A stretch of 64,000 bases of DNA from the NCBI GenBank assembly GCA_007280205.1, contig QYPX01000015.1:1-64000 (forward strand). Reading direction: 5' to 3'. Below the pieces are notes generated by a model. The model made no database searches, was not told the DNA's origin, and saw only the letters and a list, made by a program, of their open reading frames with translations. Of the stretch, positions 56,883 through 64,000 are shown piece by piece. The position numbers and the translations under genes were made by a program. How positions within the stretch are numbered: position 1 is the first letter of the stretch; each line of letters opens with the position of its first letter. Source of the DNA: Comamonadaceae bacterium. GTDB taxonomy: Bacteria > Pseudomonadota > Gammaproteobacteria > Burkholderiales > Burkholderiaceae_C.

Positions 56883-57977
56883 ATGGCACAACACGCGCCC
56901 CTCATCATCGACATTGCAGCCTTGAGTCTGAGCAAAATTGACCGGCAGCGACTCATGCACCCACTGGTTGGTGGTGTCATCCTGTTTGGCCGCAACTGGC
57001 AGGATCGTCAGCAGTTGACCCGGCTGTGTCGCTCGATCAAGGCGCTGCGCCGTGACCTGCTGATCTGCGTTGATCACGAGGGCGGCCGGGTGCAGCGTTT
57101 CAGGACCGACGGCTTCACCCATCTGCCGCCCATGCGCGCCCTGGGCGAGATGTGGCTGCGCGACGGCAAAGAGGGAGCCGGCAGCGGCGCGCTCCGGGCC
57201 AGCAACGCCGCCACGGCCTGTGGTTTTGTGCTGGGGTCCGAATTGCGTGCCTGCGGTGTCGACTTGAGCTTCACCCCGGTACTTGATCTTGACTATGGTG
57301 GCAGCGGCGTCATTGGCGACCGCGCCTTTGCGCGTGACCCGCGGGTCGTCAGTTTGCTGGCCAAGAGTTTGATGCACGGTTTGCTGCAAAGCGGCATGGC
57401 CAATTGTGGCAAGCACTTCCCCGGTCACGGTTTTGTGATGGCCGACTCGCATACCGACATTCCGGTTGATCGACGCAGTCTGAAGGCCATTCTGGCGGAC
57501 GATGCAGCACCCTACGGCTGGCTCAACACCACGCTTTCCAGCGTCATGCCGGCGCACGTGATCTACCCCAAAGTGGACAGTCGTGCGGCCGGCTTTTCAT
57601 CGCGCTGGTTGAACGACATCCTGCGCAGCCAACTGGGTTTTGGTGGCGCCATTTTCAGCGACGACCTGTCCATGGCCGGGGCCCGACTGCTCGACGGCAA
57701 GCCGCTGACTTACACGCAGGCGGCGATTGCGGCCTTGAATGCGGGTTGCGACATGGTGTTGCTGTGCAATCAGACACTGGTCGACAGCGTTGGCGGCGGT
57801 CTGGCGGTCGACGCCCTGATGACGGGCCTGACCGAGGCTTTACTCAAGGGACACTGGCAGCCGCACGAAGTCAGCGATGAGCGCCGGCGTGCGCTGCTGC
57901 CACGTTCGCCGGCACCAGCATGGGATGATCTGATGCTGCAGCGCGACTACATGCATGCGCTTGATTGGGTACCTTGA
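56883..57977 (+). CDS. nagZ: Beta-N-acetylhexosaminidase NagZ
   Basis: A 364-residue glycoside hydrolase family 3 enzyme that trims N-acetylglucosamine from muropeptides in cell wall recycling. CGKHFPGHG and the DDLSMAGA segment with the catalytic aspartate are present, as is the HVIYPK stretch. It lies 21 nt after acpS, ending the lepA-nagZ series. Confidence 0.95.
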   Translation: MAQHAPLIIDIAALSLSKIDRQRLMHPLVGGVILFGRNWQDRQQLTRLCRSIKALRRDLLICVDHEGGRVQRFRTDGFTHLPPMRALGEMWLRDGKEGAGSGALRASNAATACGFVLGSELRACGVDLSFTPVLDLDYGGSGVIGDRAFARDPRVVSLLAKSLMHGLLQSGMANCGKHFPGHGFVMADSHTDIPVDRRSLKAILADDAAPYGWLNTTLSSVMPAHVIYPKVDSRAAGFSSRWLNDILRSQLGFGGAIFSDDLSMAGARLLDGKPLTYTQAAIAALNAGCDMVLLCNQTLVDSVGGGLAVDALMTGLTEALLKGHWQPHEVSDERRRALLPRSPAPAWDDLMLQRDYMHALDWVP

Positions 57978-58016
57978 GCGCTGCTCATGCGGGTTGATCA
58001 ACGGAGGAAGCACTAA

Positions 58017-58721
58017 ATGAGAAATCTGAAACTGGTCGTGGGCTTGACTGTCGCCCTGGCTGCGCTGCCGGGGATTTCACAAGCTCAACTGGCCTACGCC
58101 GCCAAGCAGGTCAATCTGCGCGCCGGGCCGGGTATGGAGTACCCGGTCGTTGCCATCCTGTTGGCTGGCGTGCCAGTCACCGTCCAGGGCTGCGTGGCCG
58201 ACTATCGCTGGTGTGATGTGGAGGCAGGACCGAGTCGGGGTTGGGTCTACGGCGGCAATATTGTTTACCCGTATCAGGGATCCCATGTTCCGGTCATCAG
58301 CTACGGCGCCATGATCGGTATCGGCATCCTTGCCTACAGTGTGACCAGCTACTGGGATCAGCACTATATTGGCCGGCCCTGGTACCCGCAGCGACAGCGC
58401 TGGATCCACCGACCGCCACCGCCACCGCACGCCCGGCTAGTGCAACGGCCAGCGTTGCCGGAACATCGTGCGCCGAATGGTCACGCGCCAACGCCACCGG
58501 AACATCGTGGGCACCCGGGTCACCCGCCAGTGCCGCCGGAACATCGTGCACCGGCGGGTCAACGGCCAGTGCCCCACGTCGCGCCGCCGGAGGCCAAGCC
58601 GCATGGAGTGCCACCGGTCGCGCCGCCACAGCATGAGCAGCGTCCGCCACAGCGCACGCAGGAACCGAGGGCGGCTCACCGCGGGCCCAAGGACAAGGAG
58701 CAGGGACCGCCCAGCCGATGA
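58017..58721 (+). CDS. Exported SH3-domain protein with Pro/His-rich repeat tail
   Basis: A 234-residue protein with a signal peptide (cleavage near SQAQ, residue 24), a bacterial SH3 domain (about 27-80; VNLRAGPGMEYPVVAIL and RGWVYGGNIV are typical) and a short hydrophobic segment near 95-110. The tail (about 125-234) is low-complexity Pro/His/Arg with three 13-residue repeats beginning PEHR. It is likely envelope-associated, perhaps binding cell wall, with a flexible tail. An AGGAAG ribosome site precedes the ATG. The SUI1 gene overlaps its end by 4 nt. Confidence 0.8.
   Translation: MRNLKLVVGLTVALAALPGISQAQLAYAAKQVNLRAGPGMEYPVVAILLAGVPVTVQGCVADYRWCDVEAGPSRGWVYGGNIVYPYQGSHVPVISYGAMIGIGILAYSVTSYWDQHYIGRPWYPQRQRWIHRPPPPPHARLVQRPALPEHRAPNGHAPTPPEHRGHPGHPPVPPEHRAPAGQRPVPHVAPPEAKPHGVPPVAPPQHEQRPPQRTQEPRAAHRGPKDKEQGPPSR
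58458..58574 (+). repeat. Three tandem 39-bp repeats in the SH3 protein gene
   Basis: Copies begin with CCGGAACATCGTG at 58458, 58497 and 58536, an exact 39-bp period, and encode 13-residue units starting PEHR (residues 148-186). The copies differ at several positions but keep frame. Confidence 0.8.
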
Positions 58722-59080
58722 AATCGAAGTCACTCCAGGGCGGCCTGGTGTACTCCACCGAAGCCGGGCGCATGTGTCCGCAGTGTCGTCAGGCCATCGC
58801 CAGTTGTCGCTGCGGCGCTGCCAGCGCACGACCCGCGACCGACGGCGTGCTGCGGGTGTCCATGGAAACCAAGGGGCGTGCTGGCAAGGGCGTCACGGTG
58901 GTGCGCGGCCTGGCGCTTGAAGACGCTGCCATCGCCGCACTGGGCAAACAACTCCGGACTTCCTGCGGCAGCGGTGGTACGGTCAAGGACGGTGTGATCG
59001 AAGTGCAGGGTGATCACCGCGACCGGGTCGTCAAACTGCTGACCGATCAGGGCTACGTCGTGAAGCGCGCCGGGGGCTGA
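58718..59080 (+). CDS. SUI1/eIF1-like translation factor (YciH family)
   Basis: A 120-residue protein with a small N-terminal region containing Cys20, Cys23, Cys30 and Cys32 (a possible metal knuckle) and a SUI1 domain (about 45-118) with RAGKGVTVVRGL and GSGGTVKDGVIEVQGDH. YciH influences start codon fidelity in E. coli. It overlaps the SH3 gene stop by 4 nt (ATGA), an unusual pairing with an exported protein. Confidence 0.9.
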   Translation: MKSKSLQGGLVYSTEAGRMCPQCRQAIASCRCGAASARPATDGVLRVSMETKGRAGKGVTVVRGLALEDAAIAALGKQLRTSCGSGGTVKDGVIEVQGDHRDRVVKLLTDQGYVVKRAGG

Positions 59081-59102
59081 CCGCGCCGACGACGTGGATG
59101 GC

Positions 59103-59321
59103 TCAGTTCATGCCGCAGCCGCCCGGCCCGTTGGCATGACTGCACGACTGGCAGGGGTTGGGCATGGTCGGTGCAGCCTGCGTCGTCGTGGTCGCGAAAA
59201 CCGACAACAACTTGTCGAGTTCGGGTGACTGACAGGCAGGGCACTGCGGTTGCGTTCCGGATCGCACCAAGGCTTCAAATTTGTGACCGCACGCACTGCA
59301 GGCGTATTCATAAATCGGCAT
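59103..59321 (-). CDS. FmdB-family zinc ribbon protein
   Basis: A 72-residue protein with MPIYEYACSACGHKFE and CPACQSPELDKLLS, giving two Cys-x2-Cys pairs for zinc, then a tail with further cysteines and a GGCGMN end. FmdB-type proteins are small putative regulators. The start at 59321 is fixed by the family N-terminus and a GGAG ribosome site. It converges on SUI1 and is divergent from yebC. Confidence 0.9.
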   Translation of the reverse strand: MPIYEYACSACGHKFEALVRSGTQPQCPACQSPELDKLLSVFATTTTQAAPTMPNPCQSCSHANGPGGCGMN

Positions 59322-59458
59322 AACTACTCCAGAGGCATGGTTCATTATCAGCCCAATCCTCTGCTTTGCCCGGTCGCCACCACGGGTCGTCCCACGATGG
59401 GTGTATAACCCGGGAGCCTTGGCGCGACTGCGCGCCATCACAACAAGGAAGAACCGAC

Positions 59459-60172
59459 ATGGGCGCACAGTGGAAAGCAAAAGGTAAGGAACTGGCGGCA
59501 AACGCCAAAGGCCGGCTGTTTGGACGATTGGCCAAAGACATCATGATTGCGGCGCGCAGCGGGGCCGACCCTGCGTCAAACGCGCGCCTGCGCCTGATCG
59601 TGGAGCAGGCGCGCAAGGTTTCCATGCCCAAGGAAACGCTGGACCGCGCCATCAAGAAGGGCGCTGGTCTGACCGGTGAGACCGTCAATTTCGAGCACGT
59701 CATCTACGAAGGCTTTGCGCCGCACCGCGTGCCCTTGATGGTCGAGTGCCTGACCGACAACGTGAACCGTACCGCCCCAGAAATGCGCGTGCTGTTTCGC
59801 AAAGGGCAACTCGGAACTTCAGGTTCGGTTGCGTGGGATTTTGACCATGTAGGCATGATAGAAGCCGAGGCGGCAGTCGCTGGTGCCGATGCGGAACTCG
59901 CCGCCATCGAAGCCGGTGCGCAGGACCTGGAGCTTGGCGAAGAAGAAGGGTCAACCACCTTCCTCACCGATCCCGCCGATCTGGACCTGGTGAGTCGCGC
60001 ACTACCGACTCACGGTTTCAAAGTCATCTCCGCCAAGCTCGGCTACAAGCCGAAAAACCCGGTCAATCCGGCTGCTTTGAGTGCCGAGCAACTCGAAGAA
60101 GTTGAAGCCTTTCTGGCCGCCATCGATGCGCACGACGATGTGCAAAATATATTCGCAGGCCTGGCAGGCTGA
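59459..60172 (+). CDS. yebC: YebC/PmpR-family regulator
   Basis: A 237-residue protein of the YebC family, recognised by [18 protein letters not shown], the [18 protein letters not shown] stretch and [10 protein letters not shown]. Family members act as DNA-binding regulators and as ribosome-associated factors easing proline-rich stalls. An AAGGAAG ribosome site precedes the ATG. It stands alone between fmdB and the convergent cdh gene. A short GAGGC/GCCTC hairpin follows its stop. Confidence 0.94.
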   Translation: MGAQWKAKGKELAANAKGRLFGRLAKDIMIAARSGADPASNARLRLIVEQARKVSMPKETLDRAIKKGAGLTGETVNFEHVIYEGFAPHRVPLMVECLTDNVNRTAPEMRVLFRKGQLGTSGSVAWDFDHVGMIEAEAAVAGADAELAAIEAGAQDLELGEEEGSTTFLTDPADLDLVSRALPTHGFKVISAKLGYKPKNPVNPAALSAEQLEEVEAFLAAIDAHDDVQNIFAGLAG

Positions 60173-60201
60173 GGCTCGTCGCCTCTTGCCAGCCCGACAG
60201 A

Positions 60202-60894
60202 TTATTCACAGCGCCATTCGGTGAACGCGTGTTCCGGGCTTTCAGCGGTGACCACCACCAGATAGTCCTTCGGTCCGCGCTGTGCCACCAGCACACCATA
60301 GTCGGCTAAGCCCTTGGCTGCGGCGCTCTGTGCTGCACTTGCCCATACCTGATCCAGATGGCTGACGTAACTGGGCAGGTGTTTGGCGAGTTGCTGGCGC
60401 CCATCCCTGCTCAGTCGCAGCAGGTGAACGTGCAACTGGTTCTGGCTCCGATGGAACTGTGGATTGACCACCAGAGCCAGTGACTCGGTCTCGATGCGGC
60501 TGCTTGCCACATCCCAGGCAAATTGCCAGATACCATCGGGCCGCTTGGGATCTTCAACGCCCCGCACGGTGCTGATGGGCAGTGCGAGGCCGTGCACAAA
60601 GCTGGCTGGGCAGCCGCACATCTTGATGTCACGAATCGCCGTGTAACTGGCGTTGAGCGCCCAGACTTCGGTGCTCTTCCTGCATTCGAGCGGCGCGCCG
60701 CAGGCAGCGTCGTTTCTTGGGGCCCGGCATTGCGTGCAATAGTTGGCCTGCGCCGGATTGACGCAGTGATTGACGATGTCGAGCAGGATGTCGCTGCGCT
60801 CGATCGCCAGTGCGGATCCGTGGCACAGCCAGGTCAGCAGCAGCGCGATTCCTGACGAGGCAATTTTCGACCGGGTAGAGTAAAGGAGAGACAT
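60202..60894 (-). CDS. cdh: Probable CDP-diacylglycerol pyrophosphatase (Cdh-like)
   Basis: A 230-residue exported protein: signal peptide to about residue 30, then a cysteine-rich segment (Cys44, 53, 56, 65, 71, 93, 95) and the motif FHRSQNQLHVH with His155 and His157, matching the HIT-like active site of Cdh. The family hydrolyses CDP-diacylglycerol to CMP and phosphatidate. The cysteine cluster could give disulfides in the periplasm or bind metal. It is a single gene, convergent with yebC and divergent from the DUF6502 gene. Confidence 0.78.
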   Translation of the reverse strand: MSLLYSTRSKIASSGIALLLTWLCHGSALAIERSDILLDIVNHCVNPAQANYCTQCRAPRNDAACGAPLECRKSTEVWALNASYTAIRDIKMCGCPASFVHGLALPISTVRGVEDPKRPDGIWQFAWDVASSRIETESLALVVNPQFHRSQNQLHVHLLRLSRDGRQQLAKHLPSYVSHLDQVWASAAQSAAAKGLADYGVLVAQRGPKDYLVVVTAESPEHAFTEWRCE

Positions 60895-60953
60895 TTTTGC
60901 CCGAAAACCTGATTGCGGCGATTATCCTGCTTCCATCCTGTTGCGGTGCTGGA

Positions 60954-60982
60954 TGACGAATGGGAAAAATTCCCGATAAAAT
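60954..60982 (+). promoter_or_regulatory. Candidate promoter with embedded inverted repeat before the DUF6502 gene
   Basis: TAAAAT at 60977-60982 could be a -10 element with a weak TGACGA at 60954-60959 (17-nt spacer). Between them lies GGGAAAAATTCCC (60962-60974), a 5-3-5 inverted repeat. A regulator bound there would block the promoter; the downstream protein has a helix-turn-helix-like region, so self-control is possible. Confidence 0.35.
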
Positions 60983-61012
60983 AGCCAAAAGATCAGATAC
61001 CTCGACCCAACA

Positions 61013-61948
61013 ATGACCAAGCTCACCCGACCCGCAGCCAACTTGCGTCCGCCAAAGGACGCTGGCCTGCCCGAGCCCGCACTGGCAGCGCAGGCCATCG
61101 CCCTGGTGCTGCAACCCCTGGCCCGCCTGATGATCGATCACGGTCTGCAACTGCCCTCTCTGGTCGAGTTGCTAAAAACAGCCCTGGTGCAGGAGGCCGT
61201 GGCCGCCTACGGTCTGGCCGACAAGGGCAGCTCCGACACGCGCATTGCCTTGCTGACCGGGGTTCATCGCAAGGACGTGAGAAGGCTGCGTGCGCAGCCT
61301 GTTACAACCGAAGGCGTCAGCCCGATGATGCCGGTCGCCGCATCGGTGGTAGCGCGCTGGATCAGTGAGCCACGCTACTTGAATGCGGACCAGACTGCCA
61401 GGGCGCTGGCGCGTACGCCGGGGCGTGGCAGTGAGGGCGAATTTGACTTCACGACGCTGGTAGCCGAGGTTAGCCGCGACGTTGGCGCCCGGGCCGTCCT
61501 CGATGAACTGGAGCGGCTCGGTGTGGTCGACCTGCGTGAAGACGGCTATGTGGCGCTCAAGTCCACGGCCTTCGTGCCGCAAGAAGGACTGCGCGAATCC
61601 TTTCACTTTCTCGCGGCCAACGTCAGTGACCACCTGGGCGCTGCGGTGCACAACTTGAAGCCCGGTCGTCAAACTCCGGCGCTGCTCGACCAGAGCGCGT
61701 TTTCGCAGGATTTGTCGGCTGCGCAGGCACAGCAGTTGCAGCAGCAGGCGCGGCGCCTGTGGGCCAGTGCGTTGCAGCAGTTTCTGCAAACCGCAACCGT
61801 CGCTGAAGAGCGCAGTCAAAACACGAAGGGGGCGCGGCATCGCGTTCGTTTTGGTGTTTACTTTCATGACGCGCAACAAGCGCCAGTCGAATCCGGGAGC
61901 GCCAGCAGCGCAACAACGAAAAAAATCAAGAGGAAGAATGCATCATGA
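61013..61948 (+). CDS. DUF6502 family protein, possible DNA-binding regulator
   Basis: A 311-residue cytoplasmic protein. The N-terminal part contains LVELLKTALVQEAVAAYG and TRIALLTGVHRKDVRRLRA, which reads like a helix-turn-helix; a second helical region (DFTTLVAEVSRD, DELERLGVVDL) resembles a winged-helix module. No catalytic motif is seen. I associate it with DUF6502, of unknown function. Its stop overlaps the DUF5666 gene start by 4 nt, so the two are cotranslated. Confidence 0.75.
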   Translation: MTKLTRPAANLRPPKDAGLPEPALAAQAIALVLQPLARLMIDHGLQLPSLVELLKTALVQEAVAAYGLADKGSSDTRIALLTGVHRKDVRRLRAQPVTTEGVSPMMPVAASVVARWISEPRYLNADQTARALARTPGRGSEGEFDFTTLVAEVSRDVGARAVLDELERLGVVDLREDGYVALKSTAFVPQEGLRESFHFLAANVSDHLGAAVHNLKPGRQTPALLDQSAFSQDLSAAQAQQLQQQARRLWASALQQFLQTATVAEERSQNTKGARHRVRFGVYFHDAQQAPVESGSASSATTKKIKRKNAS

Positions 61949-63111
61949 GCAAGTCTGAGAAACTGCCTGCCCACCTGACGCGACGTAGCTGGATGGTACT
62001 GGCGGCCTCTGCCGTGACGGCCGGTTGCGGCGGTGGCGGCACGACTGGCCTGGCCGGCTTGCCCGGAACCGGCGGTACCGGAATTTTTGCGCAGGGTGCG
62101 ATTTCGGGCTTTGGCAGCGTCATCATCAACGCGATCAAGTTTGACGACACGCTGGCCGCTGTGCTGCTCGACGGGCAGAGCGCTACCTCGTCTGATTTGC
62201 GACTGGGCATGGTGGCGAGCGTCCAGGGCCAGCGGGGTTCCGACGCCAGTCTGGGGACCGCTAGCAGCATTGAAGTCTGGTCGATTGCGCAGGGACTGGT
62301 TGGCACCGGACGCGCCACGCCAGGCGCTAGCGGCCAGTTCACGCTGGCGGGTATGACGGTGCTGACCGACTTGAATACCGTATTTGAGGGCTACAGCGCA
62401 GCGTTGCCGGTTCTCCCGGGTCAACGTGTTGCTGTTTGGGGCTTGCAGACCGGCGCGGATGCCCGTACCTGGAGCGCGACGCGCGTCGCCATGGTGTCTG
62501 CCACCACCGTCGTCAGCACCGGCCTGGTCAGCGTCGTCAACTCACAGCGCAGTGTCAATGGCTTGCTGCTCAGCGGTGACGCAGCGCGTGCGTTGGTGGC
62601 GGGCGATCTGGTGCGCGTTCGTGGGACCCTGTCCGCCATCGATGGCAGTCTGGCGCTGCAGAGTGTTCAGTATCCATCTGCTCCTGCGACCCATGCGCAA
62701 CAGGGCGAGGCGGAAATTGAAGGATGGGTGACCAGTGTGGCCACAGGCAGCCGTTTCAACCTGGGCACGGTTGTGGTGGATGCCAGCCAGGCCAAGTTCG
62801 ACCCGACCGGCGCCCGTGTCGCTACCGGCAGCCGGGTTGAAGTCAGTGGTACTTGGCAATCTGGTGTACTCAAGGCGGCCAAAGTAGAGGTGCGGGACGC
62901 GCAGAAAGTTGAGACCGTGGAAATCAGCGGCCGCATTCAGGAGTTCACCAGCCTGGCCAACTTTGTGGTGCGGGGTCAGCCCTGCGATGCGTCTGGCCTG
63001 AGCGTGGTCGGCAACGGGAAGTTAAGCGACCTGAAGCTTGGCGTTTCAGTCAAACTCGAGGGCACCAAGGCGGGTGATGTGCTGAAAGTAAGCAAGCTCG
63101 AAATTGACTAG
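61945..63111 (+). CDS. DUF5666 domain lipoprotein
   Basis: A 388-residue exported protein. The signal TRRSWMVLAAS...TAGC combines a twin-arginine-like pair with a lipobox cysteine (about residue 28), so it may be a Tat-exported lipoprotein. A Gly-rich stretch follows, then repeated beta-rich DUF5666 units (IFAQGAISGFGSVIIN; GLVGTGRATP; GEAEIEGWVTSV; VEISGRIQEF), each around 65-75 residues. These OB-like repeats may bind a surface partner. Function unknown. It is coupled to the DUF6502 gene and ends 11 nt from a convergent LysE gene. Confidence 0.78.
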   Translation: MSKSEKLPAHLTRRSWMVLAASAVTAGCGGGGTTGLAGLPGTGGTGIFAQGAISGFGSVIINAIKFDDTLAAVLLDGQSATSSDLRLGMVASVQGQRGSDASLGTASSIEVWSIAQGLVGTGRATPGASGQFTLAGMTVLTDLNTVFEGYSAALPVLPGQRVAVWGLQTGADARTWSATRVAMVSATTVVSTGLVSVVNSQRSVNGLLLSGDAARALVAGDLVRVRGTLSAIDGSLALQSVQYPSAPATHAQQGEAEIEGWVTSVATGSRFNLGTVVVDASQAKFDPTGARVATGSRVEVSGTWQSGVLKAAKVEVRDAQKVETVEISGRIQEFTSLANFVVRGQPCDASGLSVVGNGKLSDLKLGVSVKLEGTKAGDVLKVSKLEID

Positions 63112-63122
63112 ACAGCAGTCGA

Positions 63123-63752
63123 TCATTCGTGCGCCGTCGCCATCAATGCGGCAAAGCCGATGAAGATGCCGCCTGTCAGACGATTGAAGGCGCGCATCAC
63201 GGTCGCGCTTTGCAGGTAGCCAGACAGGCGCTTGCCGCTGAGGGCATACACAAAGTACCAGGCAATTTCAATCACGGTAAACGTCGCCAGCAGGATGCCC
63301 AACTGCGGCAAGGTGGCTGCCTCTGATTTGATGAACTGCGGGAAAAAGGCGGCGGCAAAAAGCAGCGCCTTGGGATTGCTCGCCGCTACCAGCAAACCTT
63401 GTCGGAACAGCATCGCCGGTCTGGCTGCCAAAGTGGCCGGTCGTGGCGCGTCCTTCATGTCCTGCTGAACTGGTGAGCGCCAGTTCTGTACACCCAGATA
63501 GGCCAGGTAAGCGGCTCCGGCCAGGCGTAGCGCGTCAAATACCGTTGGAAAGGTATGCAGCAAAGCGCCCAAGCCGGCAGCAGAAATGCTCATCATGGTC
63601 AGCAAGGCGGTCAAGCATCCGGCCATGGTGGCGACCGCCGCGCGCAGACCGAACCGTGCGCTGTTGCTCATCACCAGCAGCATGTTGGGGCCCGGTGTGG
63701 CTGCCACAAAAAATGTCATCAGTACGAACAGCCACCAGGTTTGCAGACTCAT
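63123..63752 (-). CDS. LysE/RhtB-family amino acid exporter
   Basis: A 209-residue protein with about six membrane helices. The N-terminal FFVAATPGPNMLLVMSN motif is the family signature, and QGLLVAASNPKALLF is the second conserved region. Members export lysine, homoserine, threonine or related metabolites; the substrate is unknown. The start at 63752 is supported by a GGAAAG ribosome site. It converges on the DUF5666 gene. Confidence 0.9.
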   Translation of the reverse strand: MSLQTWWLFVLMTFFVAATPGPNMLLVMSNSARFGLRAAVATMAGCLTALLTMMSISAAGLGALLHTFPTVFDALRLAGAAYLAYLGVQNWRSPVQQDMKDAPRPATLAARPAMLFRQGLLVAASNPKALLFAAAFFPQFIKSEAATLPQLGILLATFTVIEIAWYFVYALSGKRLSGYLQSATVMRAFNRLTGGIFIGFAALMATAHE

Positions 63753-63787
63753 CTATTGATCTTTCCAGAATTCAAGACACCAACTTT

Positions 63788-63894
63788 CGTCATCGCGAGG
63801 CCGCAGGCCCTCGCTGTCAGCCACTCGGCTGACAGCGACATGGCGATCCATGACTTCTGACTGCATGGACTGCCGCGCTACGCTCGCAGTGACG
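63788..63894. repeat. Palindromic REP-like intergenic repeat
   Basis: The 107-bp element starts CGTCATCGCGAG and ends with the near-complement CTCGCAGTGACG. Inside are a 12-bp perfect stem (63811-63822 with 63827-63838) and a GGCGATCCATG / CATGGACTGCC pair. It resembles the widespread GTCATTGCGAG...CGCAATGAC repeats of proteobacteria. It fills most of the gap between the LysE gene and the last frame. Confidence 0.7.
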
Positions 63895-63914
63895 ATTCAA
63901 GCTAAACCGCGCAA

Positions 63915-64000
63915 ATGAGCACTGAGAAAGGTGCCCAGACCCTGGACCGACTGGTCAGCCTCACGCATCCTGCCGTGCAGCGTTTGCCAGACATGCCACA
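63915..64000 (+). CDS. Partial reading frame at window end, unidentified
   Basis: A frame opening with ATG at 63915 stays open to the window edge (28 codons), beginning MSTEKGAQTLDRLVSLTHPA. It follows the palindromic repeat and could be the start of the next gene. No good ribosome site is visible and the product is not recognised, so the call is tentative. Confidence 0.4.
   Translation, partial: MSTEKGAQTLDRLVSLTHPAVQRLPDMP

Noticed and set aside
58458-58574. CRISPR-like array
   Set aside because: The 39-bp units are contiguous, in frame and coding; there are no spacers or cas genes.

Overview
The window looks like an ordinary chromosomal core segment of a betaproteobacterium of the order Burkholderiales, most likely a Comamonadaceae relative (Rhodoferax or Polaromonas type). 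That placement rests on gene content and order: a GntR gene beside sdhCDA and divergent from mdh; the rpmF-plsX-fabHDG-acpP-fabF cluster; lepA-lepB-DUF4845-rnc-era-recO-pdxJ-acpS-nagZ; and argH / LytTR two-component system / ppc / hemCD. A dispersed repeat in the era-recO gap also looks Comamonadaceae-like from memory. No database search was possible.

Layout. 1-6475: TCA cycle block. sdhC, sdhD and the start of sdhA run leftward behind a GntR regulator; mdh, a small exported protein and acnB run rightward. A palindrome lies in the mdh/gntR gap. 6757-8945: DUF47 regulator plus PiT phosphate transporter, with a convergent GNAT gene. 9080-11246: rpsP-rimM-trmD-rplS, closed by a strong terminator. 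11257-18139: NUDIX hydrolase, CbiB-like membrane protein, rsgA with an M48 protease, orn, DEAD-box helicase, Ala/Pro lipoprotein. 18233-22872: leftward bamC, dapA, methyltransferase, a 41-residue membrane protein and an MFS carrier, then a rightward SlyD-type isomerase. 22894-33273: argH, an AlgZ/AlgR-like two-component system, ppc and hemC-hemD-hemX-hemY. 33347-41181: rne with a long leader, rluC, HAD phosphatase, Rieske protein, signal peptide peptidase, and leftward maf with a tetrapyrrole-methylase-type methyltransferase. 41207-47496: yceD-rpmF and fatty acid synthesis. 47545-49513: a membrane protein and a DegP-type protease. 49514-49980: a structured intergenic region with a possible small RNA or leader. 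49981-57977: lepA to nagZ. 58017-64000: SH3-domain protein, SUI1 factor, FmdB zinc ribbon, YebC, Cdh, a DUF6502/DUF5666 pair, a LysE exporter, a palindromic repeat and a truncated reading frame.

Functionally it is dominated by central carbon metabolism, heme synthesis, lipid synthesis and translation or RNA maturation. I see no phage, insertion sequence, CRISPR array, tRNA or rRNA. No clearly new multi-gene system is evident. The best leads are the hairpin-rich transcript candidate upstream of lepA (49796-49935), the apparent absence of rpoE-rseA-rseB upstream of degP, the 41-residue membrane protein at 20889-21014, and the DUF6502/DUF5666 pair with an inverted repeat inside its putative promoter.
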